A stretch of 64,000 nucleotides of DNA from Vigna angularis (lineage: Eukaryota > Streptophyta > Magnoliopsida > Fabales > Fabaceae): contig NC_068970.1 of the NCBI RefSeq assembly GCF_016808095.1, positions 12,878,501 through 12,942,500 of the forward strand, given 5' to 3'. Every line of letters begins with the position of its first letter. Within the stretch, counting starts at the first letter, position 1. A program made the translations under genes and the position numbers. This document shows, piece by piece, positions 50,156-61,694 of this stretch. The notes below the pieces were generated by a model, which saw only the letters and a list, made by a program, of their open reading frames with translations, searched no databases and was not told the origin of the DNA.

Positions 50156-50239
<84 letters not shown>

Positions 50240-50764
50240 CTACCCCATCCAGTGTTTTCCAATGCATATATAAGATAGGGCTGATATATTAGACAAAACT
50301 GCAGATATAGTATTTACACTTACGTATTTTTTATGGACAGAACTTCCTCCATTTGCTTTCCCTTCACCCACTCAGTAGCTGAAAATAAGATAGATACATC
50401 AGAAAAGTGGTAAATGAGGATAGGACAGAATAGAATGAATTGAATCAGAAAACCGAGAGCAATGTTTGTGTTCGTGATTACCGACGGAGGAAGAAGCAAT
50501 GGCAGAGCCACACCCAAAAGTCTTGAATCGAGCATCGACGATTTTTCCGGTTTTGTCGTCGACCTTAATCTGGAGCTTCATGACATCACCGCAAGCCGGT
50601 GCCCCGACCAAACCCGTCCCAACGCTCGGGTCGCTCTTGTCGAAAGATCCAACATTCCGGGGATTGTCATAATGATCCACAACCCGCTCGTGGTATAACC
50701 GCGACGAAACCCTAGCGCCCAACGACGTCGTTCCTAAAACCCTCTTTGCGCCCACTCTCAGCAT
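48873..50764 (-). CDS. ISU1: Mitochondrial iron-sulfur cluster scaffold (IscU/ISU1)
   Basis: Scaffold on which the NFS1-ISD11 desulfurase complex assembles [2Fe-2S] clusters in the mitochondrial matrix before HSCA/HSCB-driven transfer. Three exons (minus): 50764-50482, 50378-50324, 49032-48873; phases close to give 165 aa (Arabidopsis ISU1 is 167). The first 22 or so residues (MLRVGAKRVLGTTSLGARVSSR) are basic and hydroxylated like a mitochondrial presequence. The core starts LYHERVVDHYDNPRNVGSFD. The three cluster cysteines are present: Cys58 in GAPACGD with Asp60, Cys85 in FGCGSAIASSS and Cys128 in HCSMLAEDAI. The chaperone-binding LPPVK motif is at 121-125. A plant-style Ala/Thr/Glu-rich tail ends TAATA. 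Intron 2 (1.3 kb) holds a long TA microsatellite. Confidence 0.96.
50159..50237. repeat. (TA)39 microsatellite in ISU1 intron 2
   Basis: 79 bases of uninterrupted alternating TA inside the intron between the last two ISU1 exons, the longest simple repeat in the window. It can extrude as a cruciform and should be highly polymorphic; its length in an assembly may be unreliable. Confidence 0.97.
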
Positions 50765-53040
50765 CTTGATTTTCCCTTCCACCCGACACCAGAGAGAAAG
50801 CCAAGAAAGTGGGAAAAATATTAATAAGAATTCGCTTTTTATTTTTTTTTTAATGCTGGAGGGATATAAATTAATTAAAAGTAACAATGTGGATGTGGAC
50901 CAGAAAGCCGGTTTTGCAAGCCATTTACTTTCTGCACCCCATAATTTTCTTTTACATTTTTAATTTTTTTCAAATATTTATTTTGCTAGTTGTGAGTCAT
51001 ATATAATATATATAGCTCATATAGTAAATAAAAATTTCTTTTTCACCGTTTTCGAATAGCAGCGAGGTTTTTGGATTATTATTTAGTTGTGTGATTCTTA
51101 AAAAAAATTGAATTCAGAAATCTAAATGTGGTGTACTTTTAAATTATATAATTTCGAAGTTAAATTATGCATTTTGGATTATACAAATTATAAGAAAGTA
51201 CTAAAAGTAAATTTATTATTTTGGAATGTGAAATATAAATTTTACATTACAGGTTTTTCTAATTTCGAAGATAAATTTTATATTGACAAAACTTATATAG
51301 TGCTTGAAAAATTGTTATAGTGGTTGAGAATCAATGGATTATAAACTCATAAAAAAAAGTCTATATTAATGCAATTTCTTATATAAGAAATTGTGTTCGG
51401 ACTCCGACAGTGCGGTCAAGTTAAGTGCTGAAACCTTATTGGGTCGAGAATGATATCATTGAAAGGTTACGTTTATTAAAAAAATTATTATCATTTTCTG
51501 ACGACAATAACTCTAAAATTATTATCAAAATGAACGTGAAATATCAATTCTACACTAATATTTAACTAATAACAAGAGCAAAACTTAGGATAACACCTAC
51601 CTAGAGACACAAGAATTTTGCAGATTATTGGGTATCGTAGTGAATAAGTGGATATAAGGGTTACAGAGAAGGGGAGAAGTATACTTAACCATATGATATA
51701 TTTGTCTTTTTGGGTACTTGTGAAATATTATAGACAGACACCATTAAATGCATAAAACGGTCATACCATACCTTATACAGGTGCAGTAAGAAAAATAGGA
51801 GTTGCAGGAATAAATATCTTCATTATACGTAATGGGCCTGATGATTCATATTGCAAATTCGTTGACTGAAAAGAAACAAAAAAAAATGGAAACTTTAAAA
51901 TTTTATACAACATCTTGAACAATCAAATGGTATAGACTATGCATTCAACAACACAATTTGAAAAAATAGACAAGTGGATTTATGGATGAAACTTGAGAGG
52001 ATATGATGACACCGGCCGACAAAATTCCATTTTGTATGTACAATTTCTTTGTAAAATGTCTACATAAGTACAAAAACAATAATGTTCCAGGTTCAGCTGG
52101 AAAATCATAATCCAAAACTTCTCCTGAAAAAGACGAATTATGAATTATTAACTAATACTATGATTGTAAGATTCGTTGAATTATAAGTAACGAATCTTAG
52201 AAATTGTATTCCTTAAAATGGTCCTCCACACCACTTTGGCTTATCCAAATGTTTGGACGAGTGGATGAACAAGCAAAGCAAACAATGCATCCTTACATGC
52301 ATGATTAAATCTAGTTAACTACTTTTCTCACTTAAGCTTACACCTATTTTTTGTTCTTTTTAATGAAAACATTAAATAATCATTCTCTCTCACCATGTCA
52401 GAAAATCCTTCATTTTAAACTTTAAAATAAACAGCATTGTTATTTTTATGAATTAATTAACATTACTTTAAATTTAATAACGAACCAAATCTTATTACTC
52501 TCTATATATTTAACACCACTCATCACTTTACTCAAACTATGTTATGAGAAATAATAAGAATTAAAAATTTGTTAGCTTGATTCACTCGAACCCGAATATT
52601 ATAATATACCAAAAACAATGAAAACATTTTGCAATTGACACCATTAATAACAGTTTCCCCCACATATGTTTCCTTTTTATTAAAAAACAAGTATATTTAC
52701 TACAACTTGTGTTAAATTTAATTTTAAATACTAGGAAAAAAACACTGTTGACATTCTTGATGTGTGCACTACGATTGTCAATTCCACTGATTATATATTC
52801 TTCATACCAAGAAGATCAACAAAAACATTAAAAAACGAGAATAAATTATTGTAACTATTTTGGGAATGAGGGTATTAAGTATCTGTGCTCATCGCACCTA
52901 ACTTACATTATTTTCAAAAGTCACTTTTTGAAGATGTTCATAATCAGAGGATAACTTACCATAGATCTCAACTACAGAATTGCATGGAGATGGAGTCCTT
53001 CCAGATAGTTTCCAATTTTAATATTGAAATCATAGTTGAA

Positions 53041-53425
53041 AGAAGAACCTTTATTGCTTGAAATTTAGGCAAAAGAGGGGAATTGAATCTCATACCTCCA
53101 TGTTTGATGGGACTGGAGAACGACAGATTCATACATATATATATTTCTTTTAGCAACTTTAATTCAACAAGTGAGATCTTCATCACCTCTACATGCATGT
53201 GTTTTGAAACACATGATACTGGGTGAGAGATTTTGAGATCTTCAATCGAAGGATATTTAAATTACAACGATTTTTATATTAATAATTATATGGAAGTCGA
53301 ATCATGTTAGGTATTTTTTTCAACTAGTAGAAAAAAATGTTGTGAACAGAGGAACCTTTATGGCTTCGAATTTGGGCAAAAGATAGGAATTGAATCGAAT
53401 ACCTCCACTTTTGTCAAAGATATTG
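53041..53425. repeat. Pair of diverged direct repeats of about 70 bp
   Basis: 53041-53110 and 53345-53425 share GAACCTTTAT, GCAAAAGA, GGAATTGAATC and ATACCTCCA in the same order, about 305 bases apart. This looks like an old duplication or two copies of one element. Confidence 0.7.
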
Positions 53426-54405
53426 TCACTAGAATTTAACTATTGATGCTGTAAATTATCTATTAATGAAACGTGATAAATAAATCTTTTAAGAAATCTC
53501 TTTATTCATGAGATTTTAATTCTTTAATCAATATTTTTCTAATCTTCTAAGATAATACCATTAGGACATAACATTAATGTTTTAGGTAAGTAGTTTAGGT
53601 CACTTCAATACTTTAAGCTCTTTTTACACGTGTTATGATTCTAATCAAAATTTAACTAAGTTTTCCTTTTAGTTTCCTTTTGTCAAACAAAAATGAAAGT
53701 TAAAAAAGAAATAACACTTTAATTTTGATGACTTTTACCTTAATTAACTTAATTAACATTGTGTTTGATGAGAGATTTATAGAGAAATTGAAATATACAG
53801 TATTTGAATTACTTATATTTCAACTTGTTGGACACGTGAACCTTTTTCAACCTCACCAATAATGAACTTCTCAACTTGTGTAATTTTAATTTCTTCTTTT
53901 TTTAAAAAAAAATTCAAATTCCATTATTTTAGTTATTTGAAATTTTCTTTATCAACACATGTTAGTTGGTAGTATATTATTAGTGGAAGAATTTGAACCA
54001 CAACCCAACCTATCATCTCTTTCAACTTTACCACTATATCATCTTATAACCCTCTTTCGTTATATGAAATACCTTTCTCGATTTTAATTTTTTTTAATTT
54101 CCTTGTCGAAACAAATCATTTTATTTCAAAGAATTTCAAATTTTTTAAATAAATGAATCACTCTTTTAAATTGTCTGTACAAATACAACATTAAAGTAAT
54201 TTCACATAGATTTTGAACTCTAAATTTGTGTAAGACAATATAAATAATTTTCTCTATTTATCAATAAATAATTATATAAAGTCTGACTTTTATGAAAAAT
54301 AAACACATTTATTATACATCACAATTTATAATTACGTGACAAATATAATTTTTTTTTACAGTATCAATAACTTTAAATTAATTTTTTTTTCAATCCCTGC
54401 AATTG

Positions 54406-54428
54406 AATAATAATAATAATAATAATAA
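54406..54428. repeat. (AAT)n microsatellite
   Basis: About seven to eight AAT units in intergenic DNA. Confidence 0.9.
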
Positions 54429-55250
54429 GTAATTAACTTCTTGAAAGCATAAAAAAGACCCCAGCCAATGAAATCAGTAAATTTTGATTAGAGAATAATA
54501 CTTGAGCTACAGTTTTTTCATAAGCTGAGTAGTATATCTTTTCTAGAAACTAATGCTTTCCAAAGTAAAAAATATTTATATATGATAAAATTAACTCATT
54601 TTTAGAGTTTATTCTTTTCATGAATCAGACTTAAGTTAATATCTTAGAAAGAATGATACACCCTTTCACAAAAGAAGAAAAAAAAGAAAAAGAATTTGTT
54701 TCATTAAAGATAATTATTATGTTTGAAATAAAATGAAGTGAAATATTAAACTTACATTTTTAATAAAATATTGAATCTTAGATTCGACCACCCATTGATA
54801 AAGTACGAAATACCTAACGGGTTGCATTTTTTTAGCTGCTGATATAAAATAAAAAAATAAAAAAATATTCCTTAAACACAAGAGTCAATGTGTGTTCGAG
54901 CAAGTAGTGGTTACTGACTGGGAATTGGTTTAAAAGTTACGAATATTTTAATCGAATTTAAAAAAAAATGTGTTTGGCAGGAGTTCTACACACTATAATG
55001 CGATGTGCGTTTCACAGATACGTATCTATTCGGATTTGGGCTTTCCTTTTCAAAACACTGCTTTCGTACGGATTACCTAATTTTGGTGCCAATAACGTCT
55101 CAGTATCTCATCTATCTATGCATATGCATATTTAATTCTGTAATTTCAATTTTAGAACATAGAAACATTACTAATTCAATATAACACTGATTTCTTACAG
55201 TCTTAGCATTAACTTGATTTGAATCTATACAAATAACTTAAAATATCTGC

Positions 55251-56418
55251 TTCATGTGTGTGTCCGTGTTTGCGTCACACTTCCATTTACGGTTTTTATT
55301 CCTGTTACTGTTCCTTCCACTGCAATTTTCATTCACGAATCACAACTATATATGCATGACCTGGCTTCACACACATTCTCACATGTCACACAAAAATCTT
55401 CCAACTTCACTGAGCGATTTTCTGCTTCCTTGTTTCTCAGAAACTGTTACTTCTTTGCTAAACTGCTTCAGTTACAGCCATAGCGTGCAATCTTCATTAG
55501 TACCCTCACTTTAATGTAACTGCTGCAATCTTCTTTCTGTGAAAAGAAAAAAGTAATTTTATGATGTGATAAGCGTTCGATTTCTCTTTCATTTAATGTC
55601 CAATTTGTCACAAGTCTTTTAAACAATTATTTCCCATCATGGTTTCAGTCATGGAATCTCGTTAATCTTGCCAGACAAACCCATCTGGCTCTAGCTTTTC
55701 ATTTTCGACAACTCTGTTTGTCTTCTGTCATGTCCATTCTCTCAGCCGTTTCTGAGCTGTAACCAGTGCAGCTTGCAATGATGGGGTTCCGTTAATTTCT
55801 TTGGATTGTTCTCCAAGGCTGTACACCTTTTCAGAACTCAATTTCAGTTTGAATGTGACTGACGTGAACTTCTGTTTAACGTTCACGTTTGCTTTCGCAG
55901 AATGACGATTACGTGGAAGGCTCGTGTGGTAAGATAGTGAAAGAGATTTTGGTTCTTTAACTCATCGTGGTTGAACTTTCTCTTCATATTCAGCTTATGG
56001 AGAATGTTCACTTTTCTGTTACTTTCCAATTCAACTTGGATATGCTACCCGATTGTTTTTTATTCATTTACTAATTTAACTCATTCTTTGCTCACTCATA
56101 GCAATATACCAAAAACATTTTCATTGTCATTGCAAATGAGAATTCGTCATCTGAATTCGTTTATTCGTTTTCCGGCCTGGTGTGCTGCTACAAGCTACAG
56201 ATGAACATCCATTATTTTCTTGCTTTCCTATTTAGGAAGATTTAGATATGTAGGTTTTGCATCTCCCTGCTCAAAGTTTGGTTATAGACATTTCTTCTAA
56301 GCAACTTTAATCACCATTTGCCTCTAGAGTCCCTTGAAGTGACTCACTATCTTCCACTCAAATCTTCTGCTTCGTTTCCTGCAAATTAAAACTCATCTCT
56401 TCACATTCCAATACCTTC
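55251..56418 (+). promoter_or_regulatory. Promoter/leader region of BOR1 with upstream ATGs
   Basis: About 1.2 kb ahead of the BOR1 ATG that is richer in C and T than the DNA to its left and resembles plant leader or promoter sequence. It contains many upstream ATGs, including a minimal ATGTAA at 55514-55519 and ATGTGA at 55853-55858. Arabidopsis NIP5;1 and BOR1 use short upstream frames, the former an AUGUAA, for boron-dependent expression. Whether these ATGs are transcribed here is unknown. No clear TATA box or leader intron could be fixed. Confidence 0.4.
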
Positions 56419-59400
56419 ATGGAAGAAACATTTGTTCCGTTACGTGGGATAAAGAATGACCTCAAAGGAAGACTTGTGTGCTACAAACAAGATTGGACTA
56501 GTGGATTCCAAACAGGCATCAGGTTCGTGGTATAAACTTTTAGATTCTGATATTCCAATCTAATTACGGATAAAATTTTTCCATAAATAATGGTAGGAGA
56601 AGAAGATAATAGGAAGGAAAAATGAAATAAACTGTTTTTTTTAAATTAAAATTAGTTTACTTGTAAATTAGTTTTAAATTATGAGTTTTTTTTGTTTTTG
56701 TTATTTACCTTCCTACTTTCTTTTTCTGTGTCCAATTATGCAGAAATTATTTAACATGCCTAACTGTAGCTGCATCAAGTTTGAAACCAAAATCACCCAT
56801 TTCAAAATAAATAAATAAATAATACATAGCTAATGCAAATGGAATACCTAATTTTTGAGAATATAAGTATGAATTCAATTGGATAAAAGTGAAAAGTGAA
56901 ATATCATGGGTAAAGATTTATTAAACCATTTTCTTAAGATTTTAGATAAAAAATGGTATCAAAGATTTTGTATTTCCCCAATAAACCTATATTCAACACT
57001 TATTTCACATTTAGCCTCATGAAACTTACAAGAAGATTTGTTAAACTTTTAATTTTGATGTTGTTTGATATAGGATCCTTGCCCCAACTACATATATATT
57101 TTTCGCTTCAGCAATTCCAGTGATCTCTTTCGGGGAGCAACTGGAAAGAAACACAGGTACAACTAAAACTTTTCTGGTTCAGTGTCCTTTCTGGAATTTT
57201 GGTGACCCTTTTCCTAAAAAAGTGCTTCATTGGTTATATTCTATAGATGGAACTCTAACTGCAGTGCAGACCCTTGCATCAACAGCACTCTGTGGCATTA
57301 TCCATTCAATCTTAGGAGGGCAGCCCCTCCTCATACTTGGTGTAGCGGAGCCAACAGTTCTTATGTATACATTTTTGTATGACTTTGCAAAGGATAGAAA
57401 AGATTTGGGACACAAACTATTCCTTCCTTGGACTGGATGGTATCTCTTGATTTCCTAGAGTGGTGAATTATTTATTGAAAGGAAATCACTGTTAATTTGA
57501 AGAAAAAATTCTCCACCTTTTGATTTTTAGGGTGTGTGTTTGGACTGCTGCGTTGCTCTTCTTGCTGGCCATTGTTGGTGCATGCTCCATAATCAACAGA
57601 TTCACGCGCCTTGCAGGTGAACTATTTGGTCTGCTGATTGCAATGCTCTTCATGCAGCAGGCGATAAGGGTGAGTACACATACACCAACCATGAACAATT
57701 TTTGTTAAGTAACATGAAAATTTGATATTGGGATCCTTTATTTACAATTACCAAAATTAAAACTACTGTTTTGTAATAAAATCAGTAATCTCCTTCTTAA
57801 AAGGGACTCGTGGAAGAGTTCGGTGTGCCCCAGTCCCAGGGAGAAGGTACCAATCAGATTGCACTCCAATCTTCTTGGCTGTTTGGAAATGGAATGTTTG
57901 CTTTGGTTTTGTCATTTGGCCTTCTGTTTACTGCACTAAAAAGCCGTAAGGCTAGATCCTGGCGATACGGAGCAGGTAGTGGTTATGCTTCTGAATCCTG
58001 ATGCAACGATTCTGTAGGGAATTTCATGCATTGCAAGATATACTATAACTTTGATTGTGACATACTAATATTCTGTTCTCAGGGCTATCTCATCGTCTAT
58101 TTCTATACTTTACACTGATTCAAAATTTCCTTAATGCTTTCTGCTGATTAGTTTTGGCTACAAGTTACTTTCTGATAAATAACCTTGTGTTATAGGTTGG
58201 TTGCGGGGATTTGTGGCTGATTATGGAGTCCCACTAATGATTCTGGTGTGGACTGCTGTGTCTTATATGCCAACCAATAAGGTTCCAAGGGGAATCCCTA
58301 GGCGACTTTTCAGTCCAAATCCATGGTCTCCCGGTGCATACACAAATTGGACAGTAATTAAGGTCTTTGATTATTTAATGTGGATAATATTCTAACAGTA
58401 AATGATAGACAATGTCCCTTTTGGGAAAGATGAATTCTTTATTTTTCCCTTGAAATGTGTAGTTCTTTGCTCATTTTTTCTTTTACTAGCAGGAAATGTT
58501 GAATGTGCCTCTCATCTATATTATTGGAGCATTTATACCCGCGACTATGATTGCCGTGCTTTATTACTTTGATCACAGTGTTGCTTCACAACTTGCCCAG
58601 CAAAAGGAGTTCAATCTAAGAAAACCCTCATCATATCATTATGACCTTCTCCTCTTGGGTTTCTTGGTATGTTATTTCTCTGACATGCTTCTGAAATTCA
58701 TTTGCAGTATTAATGAATGGTAAATGATGGCTTTTTGTGTAGACAGACATATAGCAAATATTTTCATTTTGAAATCTTATTTAAGTTGTTTGCCAGACCA
58801 TTTTGTGTGGGCTTATTGGAATCCCTCCGGCCAACGGTGTGATTCCTCAATCTCCTATGCATACTAAAAGCTTAGCTACTCTAAAACATCAGGTAATATA
58901 ATTTTCTTACCTTCGATAATTATACAACTCAATTGTTAATCTTAAATAATCTTTTTTTCCTGCAAACTTCTTCATTTATTTTGGTGGACAAATAGTTTTT
59001 TCAGGCAGAATCACCACAATCTAACCATTTCATTACCTCATATTTTTAGTAACTGTCTTGGATACTATCTAATGCATGTTTCTAGTGAAAACTGCATCAG
59101 TTTCATTCTGAAACTAAAACTGTTACCCTTTCATTACCTCCTCTTGTAGTATTTTGTCTGTCATTTTTCACTAATTTTTCTGTGTACTGACAAACTTGTA
59201 TAGTCCATGTTGCTAACTTATACTTGTTTATGGCAACCATTGTTACTTGTTTTGTTTGGAACAGCTGTTGCGTAAAAAAATTGTATCTGCCGCACGGAAA
59301 AGCATACAGAAAAATATGAACCTGAATCAGCTATACCAAAGTATGCAAGAAGCATATGATCAAATGCAGACTCCGTTAGCCCACCAAATACCACCTGCCT

Positions 59401-60877
59401 TGGTATATATAATCCTATCATTTCCTAACGATTTTAAATTTGTGATCTTTCTCACCTTTGCCCAATATTCTGTTATTCAAGCAGGGGCTAAAGGAGATGA
59501 AGGAATCCACCATCCAACTGGCTCAAAGTCATGGATACACTGACACCCCTGTTGATGAGGTTGTATTCGATGTGGATAAGGATGTTGATGACCTTTTACC
59601 TGTTGAAGTAAAAGAACAGCGCCTCAGCAATCTACTGCAGGCATTAATGGTTGCACTTTGTGTTGCTGCTATGCCTCTTTTGAAGAAAATACCAACTTCA
59701 GTGCTTTGGGGTTACTTTGCTTTCATGGCAATTGAAAGCTTGCCCGGAAATCAGTTTTGGGAGAGAATATTATATCTTTTCACTGCTCCAAGTCGACGAT
59801 ACAAGTACACATCTATGCTCAGTCAATTTTATCTTTTTCATGGTCCCAGGATTCATGGATATAAATAGTGTCAAAAATTTCATCCAGCATCAACTTCCTA
59901 CTTCAAATTTAGTCCATAAGAAGCCTAAATTCTTTGATTTTCCAGAATTTCACGACCAGTTTATTCATTTATTTGTTTTTTGCTCAATTATTAAAAAGTT
60001 ATTGATCTTTTGGGAGTGCTTAATCGTGGACTCCTACAACATATATCCATACTAAAATTAACATGTCCATAGCATTATCATTAATTATATTTTATAATGT
60101 TGAAGATGATGATTCCATTTTCTTTTCTCTTTACTAGAGTGCTGGAGGAACACCATGCGGCCTTTATTGAGACCGTGCCTTTCAAAGCGGTGGCCATGTT
60201 TACATTATTCCAGACAGCTTACTTGCTTCTCTGCTTTGGTCTAACATGGATACCAATTGCCGGGGTCCTTTTCCCAATGTTAATCATGCTTCTTATCCCA
60301 GTACGTCAATATTTCCTTCCCAAGTTTTTTAAAGGAGCCCATCTTCAAGAATTGGATGCTGCAGCATATGAGGAAGCATCTGTTGTCAGTTTCAACTTGT
60401 CATTCGAAGTATGTAGTTTCAACCCTCATCAAATTAGCATAAGTCTTTCTTGAGCTAGTTTCATTGATAATTGAGGATGAATAATACATGCTCAATTCAA
60501 TCCTAATAAATTATAATTAGGTTTATAAAAGGATTGATTTTCTTTTCCAAACATGATTTTTCTGATTAGAAAATGGCTTTCTCTGGACTTCTGATGGGTG
60601 GAATACAAACTCAGCTTGCTTAGATAGACCACAAAATATTCATACTGCATAACATTATATTACATATATGAATCTGTCGAAGATCTTGTTCATAGATTGA
60701 TGCTTATATACCTCACAGGATTCAGATAGTCAGACAGCAACAGTCAATATTAATAGTGAGGAAATTCTTGATGAAATTATCACAAGGAGTCGTGGGGAGA
60801 TCGTAAATCAGAAATCGAAGAATTCAACTCCAACATCATGTGGACATACTATTCCTGCTTATGCAAATAGCTCATAG
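56419..60877 (+). CDS. BOR1: BOR1-type boron exporter (SLC4-like), apparently shortened tail
   Basis: Plasma-membrane borate efflux carrier for xylem loading, of the anion-exchanger fold. 12 exons: 56419-56522, 57074-57156, 57247-57439, 57531-57669, 57804-57975, 58196-58362, 58493-58666, 58797-58892, 59265-59402, 59485-59804, 60138-60408, 60719-60877. Phases close, giving 671 aa against about 704 in Arabidopsis BOR1. N-terminus [18 protein letters not shown]. The membrane core shows [91 protein letters not shown] and [20 protein letters not shown]. The loop keeps the tyrosine sorting motifs YQSM (Tyr400) and YDQM (Tyr407), but has His375 in LKHQLL where I recall Tyr373 in Arabidopsis. An acidic dileucine-like [10 protein letters not shown] follows. 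Lys594 in FFKGAHLQ matches the boron-dependent ubiquitination site Lys590. The tail has [14 protein letters not shown], then stops at TAG 60875-60877. Confidence 0.93.
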
Positions 60878-61072
60878 GATTCATTGCCCTCGAGTAAATC
60901 AATTGAGAGGGGAAAGCCGCCAAGGATCAATCAAGATCATGAAGGAGATCATTTCAAGAGAAGTACTAATTCACAGCCACTGTTTCTTGGACAAGATTTC
61001 AGAGGTTCCACCTTCAAAGCTAGTAGGGTTTCCTTAAGTCCGTTGAAAATAGTTTTAAGTAGTGCACTATAG
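60878..61072 (+). other. In-frame open continuation after the BOR1 stop codon
   Basis: Directly after the BOR1 TAG the same frame stays open for 64 codons to a second TAG at 61070-61072. It encodes a hydrophilic Ser/Lys/Arg-rich stretch beginning DSLPSSKSIERGKPPRI. BOR1 tails in other plants extend roughly this far past the RSRGE motif. It is either a decayed piece of the former tail, a readthrough extension, or chance. It is the likely start of the 3' UTR if the first stop is used. Confidence 0.45.
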
Positions 61073-61450
61073 GTCATGAGCTTGATTGATGTAATACAAG
61101 TTATCTTATAGATGTTTATCTTTGACTCTTCTTCCTTTCAATCTTTAACCATATTGACTTCATTATACCTTTATACAGAATGATCAGGGGCATTTCGAGT
61201 TGATGGATAGATGGTGTTGAATCTGATTTTAAGTTTGCTTACGTGTAGTGTATATGGAAACTGCAAAGGAAAAACGAAAAAGAAAAACGAGGGGATTTTG
61301 AAACAAAGATATGATGAATATTTATTTTACTCCTTGCTGCTAAATAAAGCATCGTATGAATGTATGGCTAGTTCGCAGTGTATCATAGACCTTGCCTTCA
61401 ACCTTCTTCGTTGCGAAATTTACTGCATATGTTCTGTGATATATGTAAAC

Positions 61451-61694
61451 GGTTTAATCATAAATTTGGTCGTACTTGACACCATTTTTTGTTTACTATA
61501 GTTATGAGGGAGTTAAGTGTATTTTTCATGTAGGGACCAAAATGAAAAATAGTCATGTGCGGGTGTACCAGAATGTACGGAGAGAAAAAAAATGAGGTGT
61601 GATTCTTTCGAACGTAGGGCCTAATATGAAAAACAATTTCAACTAGAGACTAAAAAAAAGGTGTCAAGTGTATAGATCAACTTATAATTAAATC
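61451..61694. mobile_element. MITE-like element with about 40-bp terminal inverted repeats
   Basis: The left end GGTTTAATCATAAATTTGG and the reverse complement of the right end GATTTAATTATAAGTTGA continue to align through ACTTGACACC and a T-run (arms about 61451-61490 and 61652-61694). Outside, TATGTAAAC and TTTGTAAGA could be a decayed 9-base target duplication, which would suit the Mutator superfamily. The interior includes the AGGGACCAAAATGAAAAAT phrase common to legume elements of this sort. Non-coding. Confidence 0.6.

Larger units (their letters stand above)
50765..55250. other. ISU1 promoter side and long intergenic region
   Basis: About 4.5 kb of A+T-rich DNA. The first few hundred bases should be the ISU1 promoter. 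Beyond that lie a pair of diverged direct repeats (53041-53110 and 53345-53425), a copy of a dispersed sequence (53961-54035) shared with 14361-14430, and an (AAT)n run at 54406-54428. No gene or transposon protein was recognised. Confidence 0.5.

Noticed and set aside
15390..60877. A functional cluster linking CoA, boron, inositol phosphate and Fe-S genes
   Set aside because: The genes are on both strands with long spacers and have no shared pathway; this is ordinary plant gene order.
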